NCBI RefSeq assembly: GCF_001748245.1
Contig: NZ_BDFO01000001.1
Location: forward strand, 622,828-686,827
Direction: 5' to 3'
DNA length: 64,000 bases
DNA from: Oligoflexus tunisiensis
GTDB taxonomy: Bacteria; Bdellovibrionota_B; Oligoflexia; Oligoflexales; Oligoflexaceae
The position numbers and the translations under genes were made by a program. Every line of letters begins with the position of its first letter. Position 1 is the first letter of the stretch. Positions 26,993 to 36,456 of the stretch are shown here, in pieces. Under the pieces are notes generated by a model that did no database searches, was not told the DNA's origin, and saw nothing but the letters and a program-made list of their open reading frames with translations.

Positions 26993-28615
26993 CTAGAGCT
27001 TGCACTCAGGTTCGACATCGATAATCTGGTAGCCGATTTCATCCCACCAGTATTCAAATTTATTGTCTTCCCAGCTGAGCGTCTTGCGACTCCAGCCGGT
27101 GACGGCATCCTTATCCGTGACCTTCGACAGCTTGCTGTCCCCGTGCAGCTCCTTGCCCAGGATCTGATCCTTCTGGCTCATGAGCAGTTCGAGGTAAAGG
27201 AACTGGGATTGGTCATAGAGTTCGTCAAAGTGATCCTTGAGGCTGCGCAGCTCACCGAGGAAGCGGGTGCCGATCTCGTTGCGCAGGATCGCGGACCGAC
27301 CGAGCAGCATCTGCTGATACGGTTCAATATCCGGCAGGGAACCATAGATCCCATAGGTCTCGAGGGCATTCAACTCCTCGACCAGGGTCGCATACTGATC
27401 GCGGACCAGCAGCATGACGTCGCTCTGCGCGGCGGTGTTCAGCACGTTGATGGGAATCCCGATCGATTCACCCGAGACACCCGTGATGAGGTTTTCAAAG
27501 AGTCGATAGGCGGCTTCGGAGCTCAGGCGCTGCCGATCAAGGAAGATCCCGAGGTTCGCCACGGCATCCCGGTGGGTGTCCGCGAAATCCGCCAGGGCAT
27601 TTCGGGCGTCGTCGTAGCGGCAAACCCAGTAATAAATCATCGATTCCAAAACCTTGCCTTCCGGATTGAAACGATCCTGGAAGTAAGGTGAATGCGCGGA
27701 ATAAAGGGCGCCGAGGGCATGCTTCACGCTGCCGGCCATGAACAGAGCCCAGGATTGTTCAAAGAGCGAATCATAGAAGAGCACGCTGCTGCGGCGGATC
27801 AGGCGATACTCCTGAGCGGCTTCGATGAAGCGGCGTTCCTGATAATAGAGCCGGGCCAGCGCCATGTGCGTGTAGTTGAGCATTTCCGCCATTTCATAGC
27901 GGCGAAGCTCCGCCAGATCCTGGGCCGTGGGATTCAGAATCGCACGGAAATAGGCTTCCGCCTGCTGCGGCTGATTCATCTTGATCGCGATCAGACCGAG
28001 CTGATACTGAGCCGGCATGAAATAGCGATCCTGCATCACAATTTTTTCATAGGCTTTCTTCGCCGCCGCGGTATCATTCTTCGCGGCAAAAGCATTGGCC
28101 AGGATATAGTTCCAGTTGTTGCCAAATGCCGGAGGATTGCCTTCCCGCTGGCCGAGCTTGGTTCCGAGTTCCTCAAGAATATACTGAATCGGCTTAACTT
28201 TGGAGGTCTTCCAAAGAATCTCCCAGAGCGGCCCATGTTTGTCATCATAAGGAGTCTGAGTCAGGCCCAGGGCCCGGATCGCATGCTCGGATGCCAGCAG
28301 GGGATAGCCGGCGAGGAAGAGCAGCTCGGCCCGCACCTGTTCATAGGCGATACGGCTCTCCTGGGTCAGCTCGCTGAGCCTCGGAACAAAGGTGTCCAGA
28401 GCATCCCAGGCAGGACGCTTCTGCAGTTCGCCTTTCCGATATTTATCAAAAAGGACAGCGAGGCGTTTGTTTGTGGCTGGATTGAATGGACCCTGTACAA
28501 CCTGTTTGGCTGCTGCTTTCCGCGGGGCCGACTGGCCGCTATGGGTCTGGGCCCAGAGCGGTGTACTCACCAGCCCGGCCATCAGCAGTATGCTATGTAT
28601 CGTTTTCAATGTCAT
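26993..28615 (-). CDS. Exported TPR protein of the envelope operon (GltC-like position)
   Basis: The protein has 540 residues. The ATG at 28615 follows GGGAG; a longer frame would start at an unsupported TTG. Signal peptide (ending LWAQ). TPR-like helices occupy about 90-340, then a helical region, and the end carries an unusual aromatic segment, KFEYWWDEIGYQI. Two cysteines, one near the very C-terminus. It is the second gene of the operon, between the outer-membrane barrel and the giant TPR protein, so it may tether one to the other. No enzymatic motif. Confidence 0.72.
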   Translation of the reverse strand: MTLKTIHSILLMAGLVSTPLWAQTHSGQSAPRKAAAKQVVQGPFNPATNKRLAVLFDKYRKGELQKRPAWDALDTFVPRLSELTQESRIAYEQVRAELLFLAGYPLLASEHAIRALGLTQTPYDDKHGPLWEILWKTSKVKPIQYILEELGTKLGQREGNPPAFGNNWNYILANAFAAKNDTAAAKKAYEKIVMQDRYFMPAQYQLGLIAIKMNQPQQAEAYFRAILNPTAQDLAELRRYEMAEMLNYTHMALARLYYQERRFIEAAQEYRLIRRSSVLFYDSLFEQSWALFMAGSVKHALGALYSAHSPYFQDRFNPEGKVLESMIYYWVCRYDDARNALADFADTHRDAVANLGIFLDRQRLSSEAAYRLFENLITGVSGESIGIPINVLNTAAQSDVMLLVRDQYATLVEELNALETYGIYGSLPDIEPYQQMLLGRSAILRNEIGTRFLGELRSLKDHFDELYDQSQFLYLELLMSQKDQILGKELHGDSKLSKVTDKDAVTGWSRKTLSWEDNKFEYWWDEIGYQIIDVEPECKL

Positions 28616-28641
28616 CACGCTCCCACCCAAGGCCAGAATTA

Positions 28642-29340
28642 TTAAAACAGGTAGTAGCTCAGACCAAAGTCGACGCTATATGTATTCTTGCGATAGTCCG
28701 CACCGTTGCGAGTTTCCGTATAGGTGCGCGCTTTGAAGTCGATGCGCATCGAAAGATTTTTCGCCCAGTAGAAACGTTGGCCAGCCCCGTAGTTGATGCC
28801 GTTCAGGTCACCCTGATCCGAGCTGACGCGCGACATGCCGGCTGTAAAATAAACGTCGGAATACACAATCAGGAAGTCGGCGAGATTGAGCTTTCCATAA
28901 AAGGGTGCGAGGATCGCGCTCACATCCATCACTTTCTTGATTTCGTTCACCTCGGGGTCCAGTATCCCCTGGACAAAGGATCCATCCGGTTCACGGCGAT
29001 AGTATGTGATTTTTCGCAAAGCCTTGCGGTCATCAGAATCCGCGACCTTGGCTGTCATCGATTGCAGTTCGACCCCGATCCATTCATTCAGGAACATCGC
29101 TCCGCGGAATCCGAACAGTGTGGTGTCGGTGTAGGCTTCGTTGGTAATGGTTCCGTAAGAGACGCCGAGTTCAGGGCGCAGAGCCTTGGTAAAATAACGA
29201 TTCTGTAAAATAGTCACAGGGGACTGTTGACCTTTGCCGCGAATCTCTTCGGGCTTAAGGTCGATGGCAAACAGTGAAGGCGCCAGGCTCATCAGCAGAG
29301 TTGTCAAAAAAAGACGTGTGCGAACAGATCGTAATCTCAT
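28642..29340 (-). CDS. Outer-membrane beta-barrel protein
   Basis: The protein has 232 residues. Signal peptide (about 1-25, ending LFAI). Alternating hydrophobic strands (for example LGVSYGTITNEAY, GFRGAMFLNEWIGVELQSM, YSVDFGLSYYLF) and a C-terminal Phe, the signal read by the BAM machinery. It resembles the small outer-membrane barrel family found in Myxococcota and relatives, members of which (GltB/GltH/CglE type) sit with the gliding TPR proteins. First gene of the six-gene operon. Confidence 0.78.
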   Translation of the reverse strand: MRLRSVRTRLFLTTLLMSLAPSLFAIDLKPEEIRGKGQQSPVTILQNRYFTKALRPELGVSYGTITNEAYTDTTLFGFRGAMFLNEWIGVELQSMTAKVADSDDRKALRKITYYRREPDGSFVQGILDPEVNEIKKVMDVSAILAPFYGKLNLADFLIVYSDVYFTAGMSRVSSDQGDLNGINYGAGQRFYWAKNLSMRIDFKARTYTETRNGADYRKNTYSVDFGLSYYLF

Positions 29341-29613
29341 AGGTGACCTCTAATCAAGCCTCCCGCACAGGGGAAACCTTCCTATAACGAAATAGTTCGG
29401 TGAATTGGATCGAAACCTTAAACATTTGCCGGGAGCATCACAGACTTGCATGTAATTGTTGAAAATTACCGCGGAATTTCGCAGGGTCTGAATCGAAAAA
29501 CGAAGCCGATTCGTGACGCACGAAACCCAGCAAGCCTTGTAAAGAGTGTAACACGAGCCGTCGGTAGGAATAGGAGGGCAAGACTTGCCCTCTTCAAGAA
29601 AGCGGATGAAGGA
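29341..29613. other. Intergenic region upstream of the envelope operon
   Basis: About 270 bases without a supported gene. Contains the promoter region of the barrel-TPR operon (not resolvable to a clear -35/-10 pair) and, at 29574-29592, a 9-bp hairpin GAGGGCAAG/CTTGCCCTC just after the proline dehydrogenase stop that may end that transcript, although no T-run follows on the minus strand. Confidence 0.5.
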
Positions 29614-30828
29614 TTATTTTTTTGCGGCTTTACGTCGCGCGTATTCGCGATTCAAAAGATCGAGTTCGCGACTGCTTTGTCCCAGGACCGAGGAATTTTC
29701 CTGGGCCCGTCTTGTCAGATAGGGGAGGAGTTCCGAGACGGTTCCATAAGGCACATACTTCGCCACGAGGTAACCGGCTGCGGCGAGGTTGAAGCTGATG
29801 TGATCGCTCATGCCGAGAAGCTGCGCAAAGTGAATGCGCTCATCGTTCGGCGCCAGGTGATGTTGAGCCATGAGTTCAACCAAAAGACGCACGGAATCCT
29901 CGTTATGCGTGCCGGCGCAGATCGCAATGCGATCGACATGGGCCACACAGAATTTCAAGGCTTCATTGTATTCACGATCCGTGGCTTCCTTGCTTGGGTT
30001 GATCGGTGAAGGGCGTCCCTCCCGAGCGGCGACATTATTTTCCTTTTCCAAATAGGCGCCGCGCACGAGTTTCAGGCCGAGATAAAAACCGTTCTCCTTG
30101 GCCGTCTGATGGCAGGCCTTGATAAACTCCAGACGATCATGACGATAAAGCTGAACGGTATTGAAAACGATCGCCTGTTCCTTGTTCAATCGGGCCATCA
30201 AATCCATGGCCAGGGCATCGACGGTTTTTTGAATCCAGGTTTCCTCGGCATCGATCATGATGCGAACACGCTTTTTCGCAGCGTGCTGGCAAATGGCTTC
30301 AAAACGGCCTTTGACGCGTTCAAAGGCGGCCTGCTCGTCCGCGCTCAGTTGCTCCCCGCGATCCAGCTTGGCCAAAAGATCGAGCGTGGCCACACCCGTG
30401 GGTTTAAATACAGCGAACGGAATCAGACTGCGGTGCTGCGCAGCCATATCAATGGTTCGAATGATTTCCTGGGTAACCAGATCAAAGTCCGCGTCCTGGC
30501 CGCCGCCTTCACGGGCAAAATCGAGGATGGTGCCGACCGATTTGGAGCCCAGTTTCTCGATGCGTGGGAGGCAATCCGGAATGGTCTCGCCACCGCAGAA
30601 ATGGGAAAAGATCGTTTTCTTGATCAGCCCTTGAATGGGCAGACGCAATTTGAGGGAAAGGTCGGCGAAGGTTGGGCCCAGTTTGACAACCAGGGGATTG
30701 CCAATCACTTTGAACAGAAAAATGGCCTGCTTGAGTTGCTCGTCGCTCAGTGAGGCAAAGGCAATGGCCGTATTGGTCAGATCGAGCTGGGCAGCAGGCG
30801 CTTCGGGTTGACGTTTGGGATTGGACAT
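29614..30828 (-). CDS. Proline dehydrogenase (monofunctional)
   Basis: The protein has 404 residues. It oxidises proline to pyrroline-5-carboxylate with FAD, feeding electrons to the quinone pool. TIM-barrel marks are IDAEETWIQ, NTVQLYRHDR, LKLVRGAYLEKE, the late YVPYG, and the substrate-binding YLTRRAQENSSVLGQ with the RRxxEN arginines. It lacks the DNA-binding and P5C-dehydrogenase parts of PutA. Single-gene unit; the aldehyde dehydrogenase at 54.5 kb is not of the P5C type, so the second step must lie elsewhere. Confidence 0.93.
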   Translation of the reverse strand: MSNPKRQPEAPAAQLDLTNTAIAFASLSDEQLKQAIFLFKVIGNPLVVKLGPTFADLSLKLRLPIQGLIKKTIFSHFCGGETIPDCLPRIEKLGSKSVGTILDFAREGGGQDADFDLVTQEIIRTIDMAAQHRSLIPFAVFKPTGVATLDLLAKLDRGEQLSADEQAAFERVKGRFEAICQHAAKKRVRIMIDAEETWIQKTVDALAMDLMARLNKEQAIVFNTVQLYRHDRLEFIKACHQTAKENGFYLGLKLVRGAYLEKENNVAAREGRPSPINPSKEATDREYNEALKFCVAHVDRIAICAGTHNEDSVRLLVELMAQHHLAPNDERIHFAQLLGMSDHISFNLAAAGYLVAKYVPYGTVSELLPYLTRRAQENSSVLGQSSRELDLLNREYARRKAAKK

Positions 30829-30894
30829 GACGTGGCTCTCCGTAGGATCCGTGGCGAGAACACCCTAGCAGAAGAGCCCGTAAAAGTCATGAGT

Positions 30895-31659
30895 TCACTC
30901 TTTTTTTGGCCTCATGTTTTGAAAGGCTTCGAGCAGATCGATAGGCAGTGGAAAGAATATGGTTTTTGCGTTGTTCGAAGTTGACATGTCGGCCATGGTC
31001 TGGAGATAACGCAGCTGCAAGGCTGTGTAATTATTGGATAACAGATCGGCAGCACTGCGGAGTGTTTGGGCCGCCTGCAACTCCCCTTCGGCCGCGATGA
31101 CTTTGGCCCGGCGTTCGCGCTCGGCTTCCGCCTGGCGGGCCATGGCGCGCTGCTGATCGGGAGGAAGGTCGACGTGTTTCACCTCGACGGCCACCACCTT
31201 GATCCCCCAGGAATCAGTGTTTTGATCCAGTATGCGCTGCAGGTGCAGGTTGATCTTCTCACGTTCCGCCAGGAGTTCATCCAGAGAGTGTTCGCCCAGA
31301 ACGGAGCGCAGGTGGGTTTGCGAGAGCTGCGCCGTTGCATAGAGATAATTCTCAACGTTGATGATCGCCCTCATGCTGTCGACCACCTTGAAGTAGACCA
31401 CGGCATTCACCTTGAGCGAGATGTTATCCCGTGTGATGACATCCTGCGGATCGATATCCATGGTCACCACCCGGGTCGACACCCGGGCCTCCACGCGATC
31501 GACGCCGGGAATCAAAAATATAATCCCAGGGCCCTTGGGTTGACTCAGGGCCCGGCCCAGGCGGAACACGATGGCTCTTTGATACTCGGGGATGATGCGC
31601 ACCGAAGCGCTAATGATGAGAAGAACTCCGATGACCAGCAGTACCAGCATGAATTCCAT
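30895..31659 (-). CDS. Stomatin-like SPFH protein (slipin)
   Basis: The protein has 254 residues. An N-terminal membrane hairpin (about 3-20) is followed by the SPFH/Band 7 domain ([52 protein letters not shown]) and a helical oligomerisation tail rich in Ala/Glu/Arg. Prokaryotic slipins form membrane-associated oligomers and are cleaved or controlled by the NfeD protease encoded beside them. Two bases separate it from the nfeD gene upstream. Role: membrane microdomain or membrane quality control. Confidence 0.93.
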   Translation of the reverse strand: MEFMLVLLVIGVLLIISASVRIIPEYQRAIVFRLGRALSQPKGPGIIFLIPGVDRVEARVSTRVVTMDIDPQDVITRDNISLKVNAVVYFKVVDSMRAIINVENYLYATAQLSQTHLRSVLGEHSLDELLAEREKINLHLQRILDQNTDSWGIKVVAVEVKHVDLPPDQQRAMARQAEAERERRAKVIAAEGELQAAQTLRSAADLLSNNYTALQLRYLQTMADMSTSNNAKTIFFPLPIDLLEAFQNMRPKKE

Positions 31660-31661
31660 GG

Positions 31662-32987
31662 TTAATCCTTTCGTGGCGATTGAAGGAGCCTGACCTTCAG
31701 ATTGAGTCCATCGATCACTTCCACCACAAGCCGGTCACCCGGCTGGACGGTTTGATGATTCACTTCCGTGGCATTCCAATATTCTCCAAAGATGCGAACG
31801 CGGCCGTGGCTGTCAACGAAGTATTCGACCGCTTCGACTTCGGCACCGATCAGCGTTTCGACTCCGGATTGAGGCTTGGACCGCATATTCCTGAGTATCA
31901 GCCAGGCCAGCGCCAGGAAGAAGGCCACCAGAAAAAGTGCGGCCGGAAAGATGAGCCAGCGGGAGATGCGCATGGCGGGCTCGGCCTTGTCGTCGATCAG
32001 GAGGATCGAGCCGGTGATAAAACCGATCAGACCGCCAAGGCCCAGCACGCCGAAACTCGGCAGAAAGATTTCCGCCACCATGAAGATGACGCTGGCCAGA
32101 ATCAGCAGCATGGCTCCGAAGTTCACCGGCAGCATGGAAGAGGCAATAAGAGCGAGCAGAAGACTGATGGCGCCGATCACACCCGGGGCAATGGTGCCTG
32201 GATGCGTGATTTCGAATGCCAGTCCCGCAAGGCCGACGATGAAAAGGAGATAGAAAAGGTTGGGGTTGCTCAGGATCTCGAGCAGCTGATGACGGAAATT
32301 TTTCTTGAAGGCGTGCAGCTCCGCGTTGGATGTTTGGAGCGTGCGTTTGCTTTCCCCGATCCTGACTTCACGGCCATCGATGGTTTTCATCAGGGTTGTC
32401 ACATCCGAGGCGATGACATCAATCACCTTGTTTTCCAGTGCCTCGTTTGCAGTAACGGAAAGGGAGTTGCTGACGAAGGAAGCCGCCATCTCACGGTTGC
32501 GACCGCGTGCCACGGCGATCGATTCAATAAAGGCGACCGTATCGTTTTCAATCTTGGAGCGCAGGTCGGACTGATCGTCGATATCGCGGCCACTGATATC
32601 GATCGGATGCGCCGCCCCGATATTGGTGCCTGGAGCCATGGCCGCAACATGGGCCGCGAGCGTGATGAAGGTTCCGGCACTGCCCGCATGTGCGCCATCG
32701 GGGCCAACCCAAACCACGACGGGAACCTTGGCCGCCATAATATCCTGGACCATGGTCCGCGTGGCCTCGAGCGATCCACCCGGCGTATCGAGAACGATGA
32801 GAAGGCCATCCATCTTCTCGCGGTCGATTTCATTCAGAGAGCTTTTCAATATATCAGCGGAGGCCGCTCCAATGGTTCCAAGATGCAGTTCAAGCCAGCG
32901 TGGTGCGGGTGCATCCGCACCGCGGGCCAGCAGCGGGATAAGGCCCAGGAGCAGGGTGAACAGAGTTCGTAGAAAGCCGTACGCCAT
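31662..32987 (-). CDS. NfeD-type membrane serine protease
   Basis: The protein has 441 residues from the ATG at 32987, which has AGGAGG 9 bases before it; an ATG 24 bases further upstream would place that ribosome site inside the gene. Signal peptide; ClpP-like domain with DTPGGS (68-72), catalytic Ser in GSAGTF (S103) and a Lys in the SKIENDT helix (K145) that would form the Ser-Lys dyad. Then about four to five membrane helices (230-350) and a C-terminal OB-fold NfeD domain (about 375-441, with [12 protein letters not shown]). Member of the 1510-type membrane proteases that cut stomatin homologues, matching its neighbour. Confidence 0.93.
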   Translation of the reverse strand: MAYGFLRTLFTLLLGLIPLLARGADAPAPRWLELHLGTIGAASADILKSSLNEIDREKMDGLLIVLDTPGGSLEATRTMVQDIMAAKVPVVVWVGPDGAHAGSAGTFITLAAHVAAMAPGTNIGAAHPIDISGRDIDDQSDLRSKIENDTVAFIESIAVARGRNREMAASFVSNSLSVTANEALENKVIDVIASDVTTLMKTIDGREVRIGESKRTLQTSNAELHAFKKNFRHQLLEILSNPNLFYLLFIVGLAGLAFEITHPGTIAPGVIGAISLLLALIASSMLPVNFGAMLLILASVIFMVAEIFLPSFGVLGLGGLIGFITGSILLIDDKAEPAMRISRWLIFPAALFLVAFFLALAWLILRNMRSKPQSGVETLIGAEVEAVEYFVDSHGRVRIFGEYWNATEVNHQTVQPGDRLVVEVIDGLNLKVRLLQSPRKD

Positions 32988-33108
32988 GGATGAGGACCTC
33001 CTGTCGTGCAAGACACAAGCTACCTCTGATCACGGCCGGCCGCAAAGGCCAAATTGAATTCGCACACCTTGAGAAAAAGTGCTCGAGCTTTTGTCAGAAA
33101 TGTTGGGG

Positions 33109-33143
33109 AAAAAAAGAAGCGAGTGCAGAAAACTGAACTCGCT
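33109..33143 (-). terminator. Intrinsic terminator after tRNA-Val
   Basis: On the minus strand AGCGAGT and ACTCGCT form a 7-bp stem with a 12-base loop, followed directly by TTC and seven T. Confidence 0.8.
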
Positions 33144-33151
33144 GAAAGATC

Positions 33152-33228
33152 TGGTGGGCGCTCACAGATTCGAACTGTGGACCCTTAGCTTGTAAGGCTA
33201 ATGCTCTAACCAACTGAGCTAAGCGCCC
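33152..33228 (-). tRNA. tRNA-Val (anticodon UAC)
   Basis: 77 nt including an encoded CCA. On the minus strand the gene starts GGGCGCTTAGCTCAG; the 7-bp acceptor stem GGGCGCT/AGCGCCC, the D-arm with GGTT, the anticodon stem TTAGC/GCTAA around loop CTTACAA (anticodon TAC), and the T-arm with GTTCGAATC are all intact. It reads GUA codons and probably other valine codons by wobble. Confidence 0.97.
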
Positions 33229-33248
33229 GATCCTCAAACGAGGAATGG

Positions 33249-33277
33249 GTTATCGCAGAATTCAGAAATGCTGTCAA
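33249..33277 (-). promoter_or_regulatory. Strong promoter for tRNA-Val overlapping the upstream stop codon
   Basis: TTGACA, 17 bases, GATAAC on the minus strand. The predicted start of transcription is about 15 bases before the mature tRNA. The -35 hexamer contains the TGA stop (33276-33274) of the preceding 1057-residue protein gene. Confidence 0.75.
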
Positions 33278-36200
33278 CCGACTTCTTCGTCCTCATCCTC
33301 TTCGTCATGGTCCGACGCGACCTGGCTTAGATTCCACCCATCTTCGGTCACCGAGGCGTTGGCGTTGTTTTCCTTGGTCACGGGTCCTTGCGGAGCACGA
33401 CGGACAAGGCGTTGTGGACCTTGGGTTTCATTAAGCAGACTGTCTTTTTTTGGCTCCGATCTTTTCGTGGCTTCGGGTGCCCAGGCATCGGCACTCGCCT
33501 CCGCCTCCGCAGGCTCATCATCGTCCTTTTCGGTCAGGACATCACTGCTAGGGGCAACATCCCACGAATCGCCGGGTTCGAGGTCTTCGTCCTCGACCTT
33601 TTTACTCTTGGATTTTTTTCCTGAGTCCACCTGCCATGAATCATCGGTGCCTTCGTCCTGATCCTCATCCTCGTCTTTCTTTTTCCGCCAGAAAAGGCCT
33701 TTGCGTTTGGGCTTGCTTTTCTCGATCGTTCCAGCCTTTGGCAGGATTTCGGAAAGACGGGCTTCCTCGGTCATCTCAGGTTCATCATCGAGCTGCTGAC
33801 TGAGCGGTTGCTTTTTGCTCGGCTGGCTTTGTGCCATGCGCGAGGACGTGATGGGAAGTTCCTGTTCAGGCTCTGTCGCAGGAGCAAACTGAGGACTCGC
33901 GGGCGCGGCCGGTTGCGGTGGCACAAAGCCCTGAGGCGCAGGTGCCGGTGCCGGCTGTCCTGCAAAAGCAGGCTTCGGAGCCGTTTGGCCTGCCGGAGCA
34001 TAAGCCTGGTGGACATAAGCGGGCTGTTCCGAGGTCGGCTGCTGCGACTGCGGTTGCAGATTGGGAATAAACTCCGGATGCGAGGCCGACGCGTGAGCAA
34101 ATTCGGGTGCTGACGGCATGGGCGGTGCCGCCATGGGTGCAGGCGCTTGCATACCAGGATTTTTTCCGGGCCTGGGCCGGTCCTGTGCAGGCTGCTGAGT
34201 CGCCATCGGTTGATGGGAAACGGCCTGCTGATCATGCGGCATGCCTTGCGGGGGCATAGGATGCGATGAGCCAGGCTGCTGATGGGGCATCATGCCTTGA
34301 TGTGGAGCAACAGGATTCTGAGGCATGGAAGCCTGGGGCGTCATGGGCTGCTGTTGCATCGGCTGCTGTGGATGCCTGGAGTTTGGCTGATTGGGATAGG
34401 ACTGCTGTGGGGGCACGCCTTGTGGTTGAGCATAAGGCTGGCCTTGAGGTGCCTGCTGATTTGCATAAGCATGCTGCTGTTCCATCGTCATGCCTTGCGG
34501 TGGCATGGGTGGTTGAGCATAGGGCTGTCCCGGTGCGGGTTGCTGGTTTGCATAAGCCTGCTGTTGTTCCATCGGCATGCCCTGGGGCGGCATCGGCGCC
34601 TGATGTTGCATCGGCGCCTGATGTTGCATCGGCTGCTGTGGATAAGGCTGCTGTTGCCCCATCGGCGTGCCATGAGGCGGCATCGGTGCCTGAGCCTGTG
34701 AATTAGCCGGCTGATGTTGCATCGGATCACCGTGTGAAGATATCGGCGCTTGAGCGTGCGGCTGTTTTTGCATCGGCTGCTGAGGATAACCTTGTGGCTC
34801 CATCGGCCTGCCCGGTGCTTGAGCGTGCGGCTGATTTTGCATCGGCTGCTGAGGATAACCTTGTGGCTCCATCGGCCTGCCCTGGGAAGACACCGGTGCC
34901 TGAGCCTGCGGCTGTTGCATCGGCTGCTGCGGATAAGCCTGCTGTTGATCCATTGGCCTTCCCTGCGAAGGCATCGGCTGCTGATGTGGCATCTGCTGCG
35001 CATAAGCCTGCTGCTGTTCCATCGACTGCTGATGAGGCACCGGTGCTTGAGCCTGCGGCTGTTGCATCGGCTGCGCGTAAGCCTGCTGTTGGCCGGCCGG
35101 CATGCCTTGAGGCGACATCGGTGCTTGAGCGTGCGGTTGATTGTGTGTCGGCTGCTGCGGATAACCTTGCTGTTGTTCCATCGGCATGCCCTGAGGCGGC
35201 ATCGGTGCTTGAGCGTGCGGTTGATTTTGCGTCGGCGGATAACCCTGCTGCTGTCCCATCGGCATGCCTTGGGGCGGCATTGGCTGCTGCGGATAACCCT
35301 GCTGTTGTTCCATCGGCATGCCTTGGGAGGGCATGGGTGGTTGAACATAAGGCTGCCCTTGCATCATGGGCTGCTGCATCGGCTGTTGCTGGGCATAAGC
35401 CGGTCCACCTGTCGGCTGCTGTGGCATTGATGGTGCCTGCTGCTGATGGGCCATGTCCTGCCGCCGCTTCCGACCGGGATGCAATGATTTTTCCAACATG
35501 GAAATCGGTATCACTTCGGAAACTTCAGGTTCGTCATCGTCATCAAAATGCGAACTCTGCATAGGCTTCTTCGCCGCCGCTGACTTCGCCTGTGAACCCC
35601 CCGATGACCAATCGTCATCATCACCCACATGCGATTCTGCATGAGTTGCCGGCGAATGTCGGCTGTAATAATGGGACTCCTCGTCCTCCGTAATCTCCTT
35701 GTTATCCTCTTCCTCGATACGCTGTCCGAGGCGAGCCAGCCGCCGCGCCCGCATAAATCGAAACATAAACCAGGCCAGAAGCATAAGCAGCACGACGATA
35801 CCCGTCAGGACGGGGCCACGCCACCTCCAGGGTGGATCGCTTGCGAGTTGGGCGGAATGCATGGAGGTATAAGCGATCGCCAGTCCAGGAGAACTCTCAT
35901 CCTCAAAGACCGTCGCCAGATCCGTGTAGGTCATTACAAAGTGATTGGTCGCCGACGAGATCAGAATATGCATCTGCATGATGGGGACATCATCATACTG
36001 AAATTCCGTATAATACAGGATCGAAGGATCGCCTGTTTCCAAACGCTGAATGGCGGCATCACGCAGGCGATAGCCCGACACGCGGTTGGAAATCTTGCCG
36101 AACTTCTCGACGATCAGGTCCCCATACTCCTTCATGGTCACTTCATCGATATAGCGATGCTTGTTGAAAACCATGATCTGAATGGTCGGCTGATAGATTT

Positions 36201-36447
36201 GATCAGGCTGTTTGGGCGCCTCAAAGAGCAGCGACGAACCATGCGATTCCTTGTGCACCAGCCAGCCGTTGGGCGGCACGATACTGAACCCCACGTCCGG
36301 GATCTCCACACGTTCCCCCGTGGAAACGAAAGGCTCCTCCTTGACCTCCTGCTGCGCCTCAGAGGGGCGTGGAGGGGGTGGTGCCTCAGCCCGAAGAGCT
36401 GGCATTATGCTCCCAAGGAGCAGTCCGATCAAAATCAGCTGTTTCAT
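33274..36447 (-). CDS. Membrane protein with PsbP/DcrB-like periplasmic domain and long Gln/Pro/Met-rich tail
   Basis: The protein has 1057 residues. Signal peptide 1-20; periplasmic domain about 45-200 whose opening VGFSIVPPNGWLVH recalls PsbP/DcrB (DUF1795) folds; one membrane helix (212-233) with positive residues after it, placing the rest in the cytoplasm. The cytoplasmic part is almost wholly disordered: acidic segment 245-315, Gln/Pro/Met repeats 333-755 built from units like PMPPQGMPMEQQQGYPQQP, Pro/Ala-rich 755-880, and a highly charged Lys/Asp/Glu tail with WQV and WDV aromatic patches. No catalytic motif. The repeat region looks prion-like, suited to multivalent binding or condensates. 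Start has AAGGG before it; the upstream TPR gene ends 9 bases away, so the two are one operon. Confidence 0.8.
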   Translation of the reverse strand: MKQLILIGLLLGSIMPALRAEAPPPPRPSEAQQEVKEEPFVSTGERVEIPDVGFSIVPPNGWLVHKESHGSSLLFEAPKQPDQIYQPTIQIMVFNKHRYIDEVTMKEYGDLIVEKFGKISNRVSGYRLRDAAIQRLETGDPSILYYTEFQYDDVPIMQMHILISSATNHFVMTYTDLATVFEDESSPGLAIAYTSMHSAQLASDPPWRWRGPVLTGIVVLLMLLAWFMFRFMRARRLARLGQRIEEEDNKEITEDEESHYYSRHSPATHAESHVGDDDDWSSGGSQAKSAAAKKPMQSSHFDDDDEPEVSEVIPISMLEKSLHPGRKRRQDMAHQQQAPSMPQQPTGGPAYAQQQPMQQPMMQGQPYVQPPMPSQGMPMEQQQGYPQQPMPPQGMPMGQQQGYPPTQNQPHAQAPMPPQGMPMEQQQGYPQQPTHNQPHAQAPMSPQGMPAGQQQAYAQPMQQPQAQAPVPHQQSMEQQQAYAQQMPHQQPMPSQGRPMDQQQAYPQQPMQQPQAQAPVSSQGRPMEPQGYPQQPMQNQPHAQAPGRPMEPQGYPQQPMQKQPHAQAPISSHGDPMQHQPANSQAQAPMPPHGTPMGQQQPYPQQPMQHQAPMQHQAPMPPQGMPMEQQQAYANQQPAPGQPYAQPPMPPQGMTMEQQHAYANQQAPQGQPYAQPQGVPPQQSYPNQPNSRHPQQPMQQQPMTPQASMPQNPVAPHQGMMPHQQPGSSHPMPPQGMPHDQQAVSHQPMATQQPAQDRPRPGKNPGMQAPAPMAAPPMPSAPEFAHASASHPEFIPNLQPQSQQPTSEQPAYVHQAYAPAGQTAPKPAFAGQPAPAPAPQGFVPPQPAAPASPQFAPATEPEQELPITSSRMAQSQPSKKQPLSQQLDDEPEMTEEARLSEILPKAGTIEKSKPKRKGLFWRKKKDEDEDQDEGTDDSWQVDSGKKSKSKKVEDEDLEPGDSWDVAPSSDVLTEKDDDEPAEAEASADAWAPEATKRSEPKKDSLLNETQGPQRLVRRAPQGPVTKENNANASVTEDGWNLSQVASDHDEEDEDEEVG
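34183..35451 (-). repeat. Degenerate tandem repeats coding for Gln/Pro/Met-rich units
   Basis: About 1.27 kb in which codons for QGMPM, EQQQ, GYPQQP and PHAQAP recur with a loose spacing of roughly 20-30 residues. Two stretches around 34740-34870 are near-identical copies (coding GRPMEPQGYPQQPMQ twice), suggesting recent duplication. The strand opposite stays open in long frames only because of this codon pattern. Confidence 0.85.
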
Positions 36448-36456
36448 AAAAAACCC

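Noticed and set aside
34183-35451. CRISPR-like array suspected from repeated DNA
   Set aside because: Repeats are codon-phased, degenerate and variable in spacing, inside one open reading frame; no constant repeat with unique spacers.
34734-35564. Long plus-strand frames through the Gln/Pro/Met repeat region
   Set aside because: Produced by the CAG/CCG-rich repeat read backwards (Ala/Ser/Val and Leu/Arg runs). No start signal or known domain.
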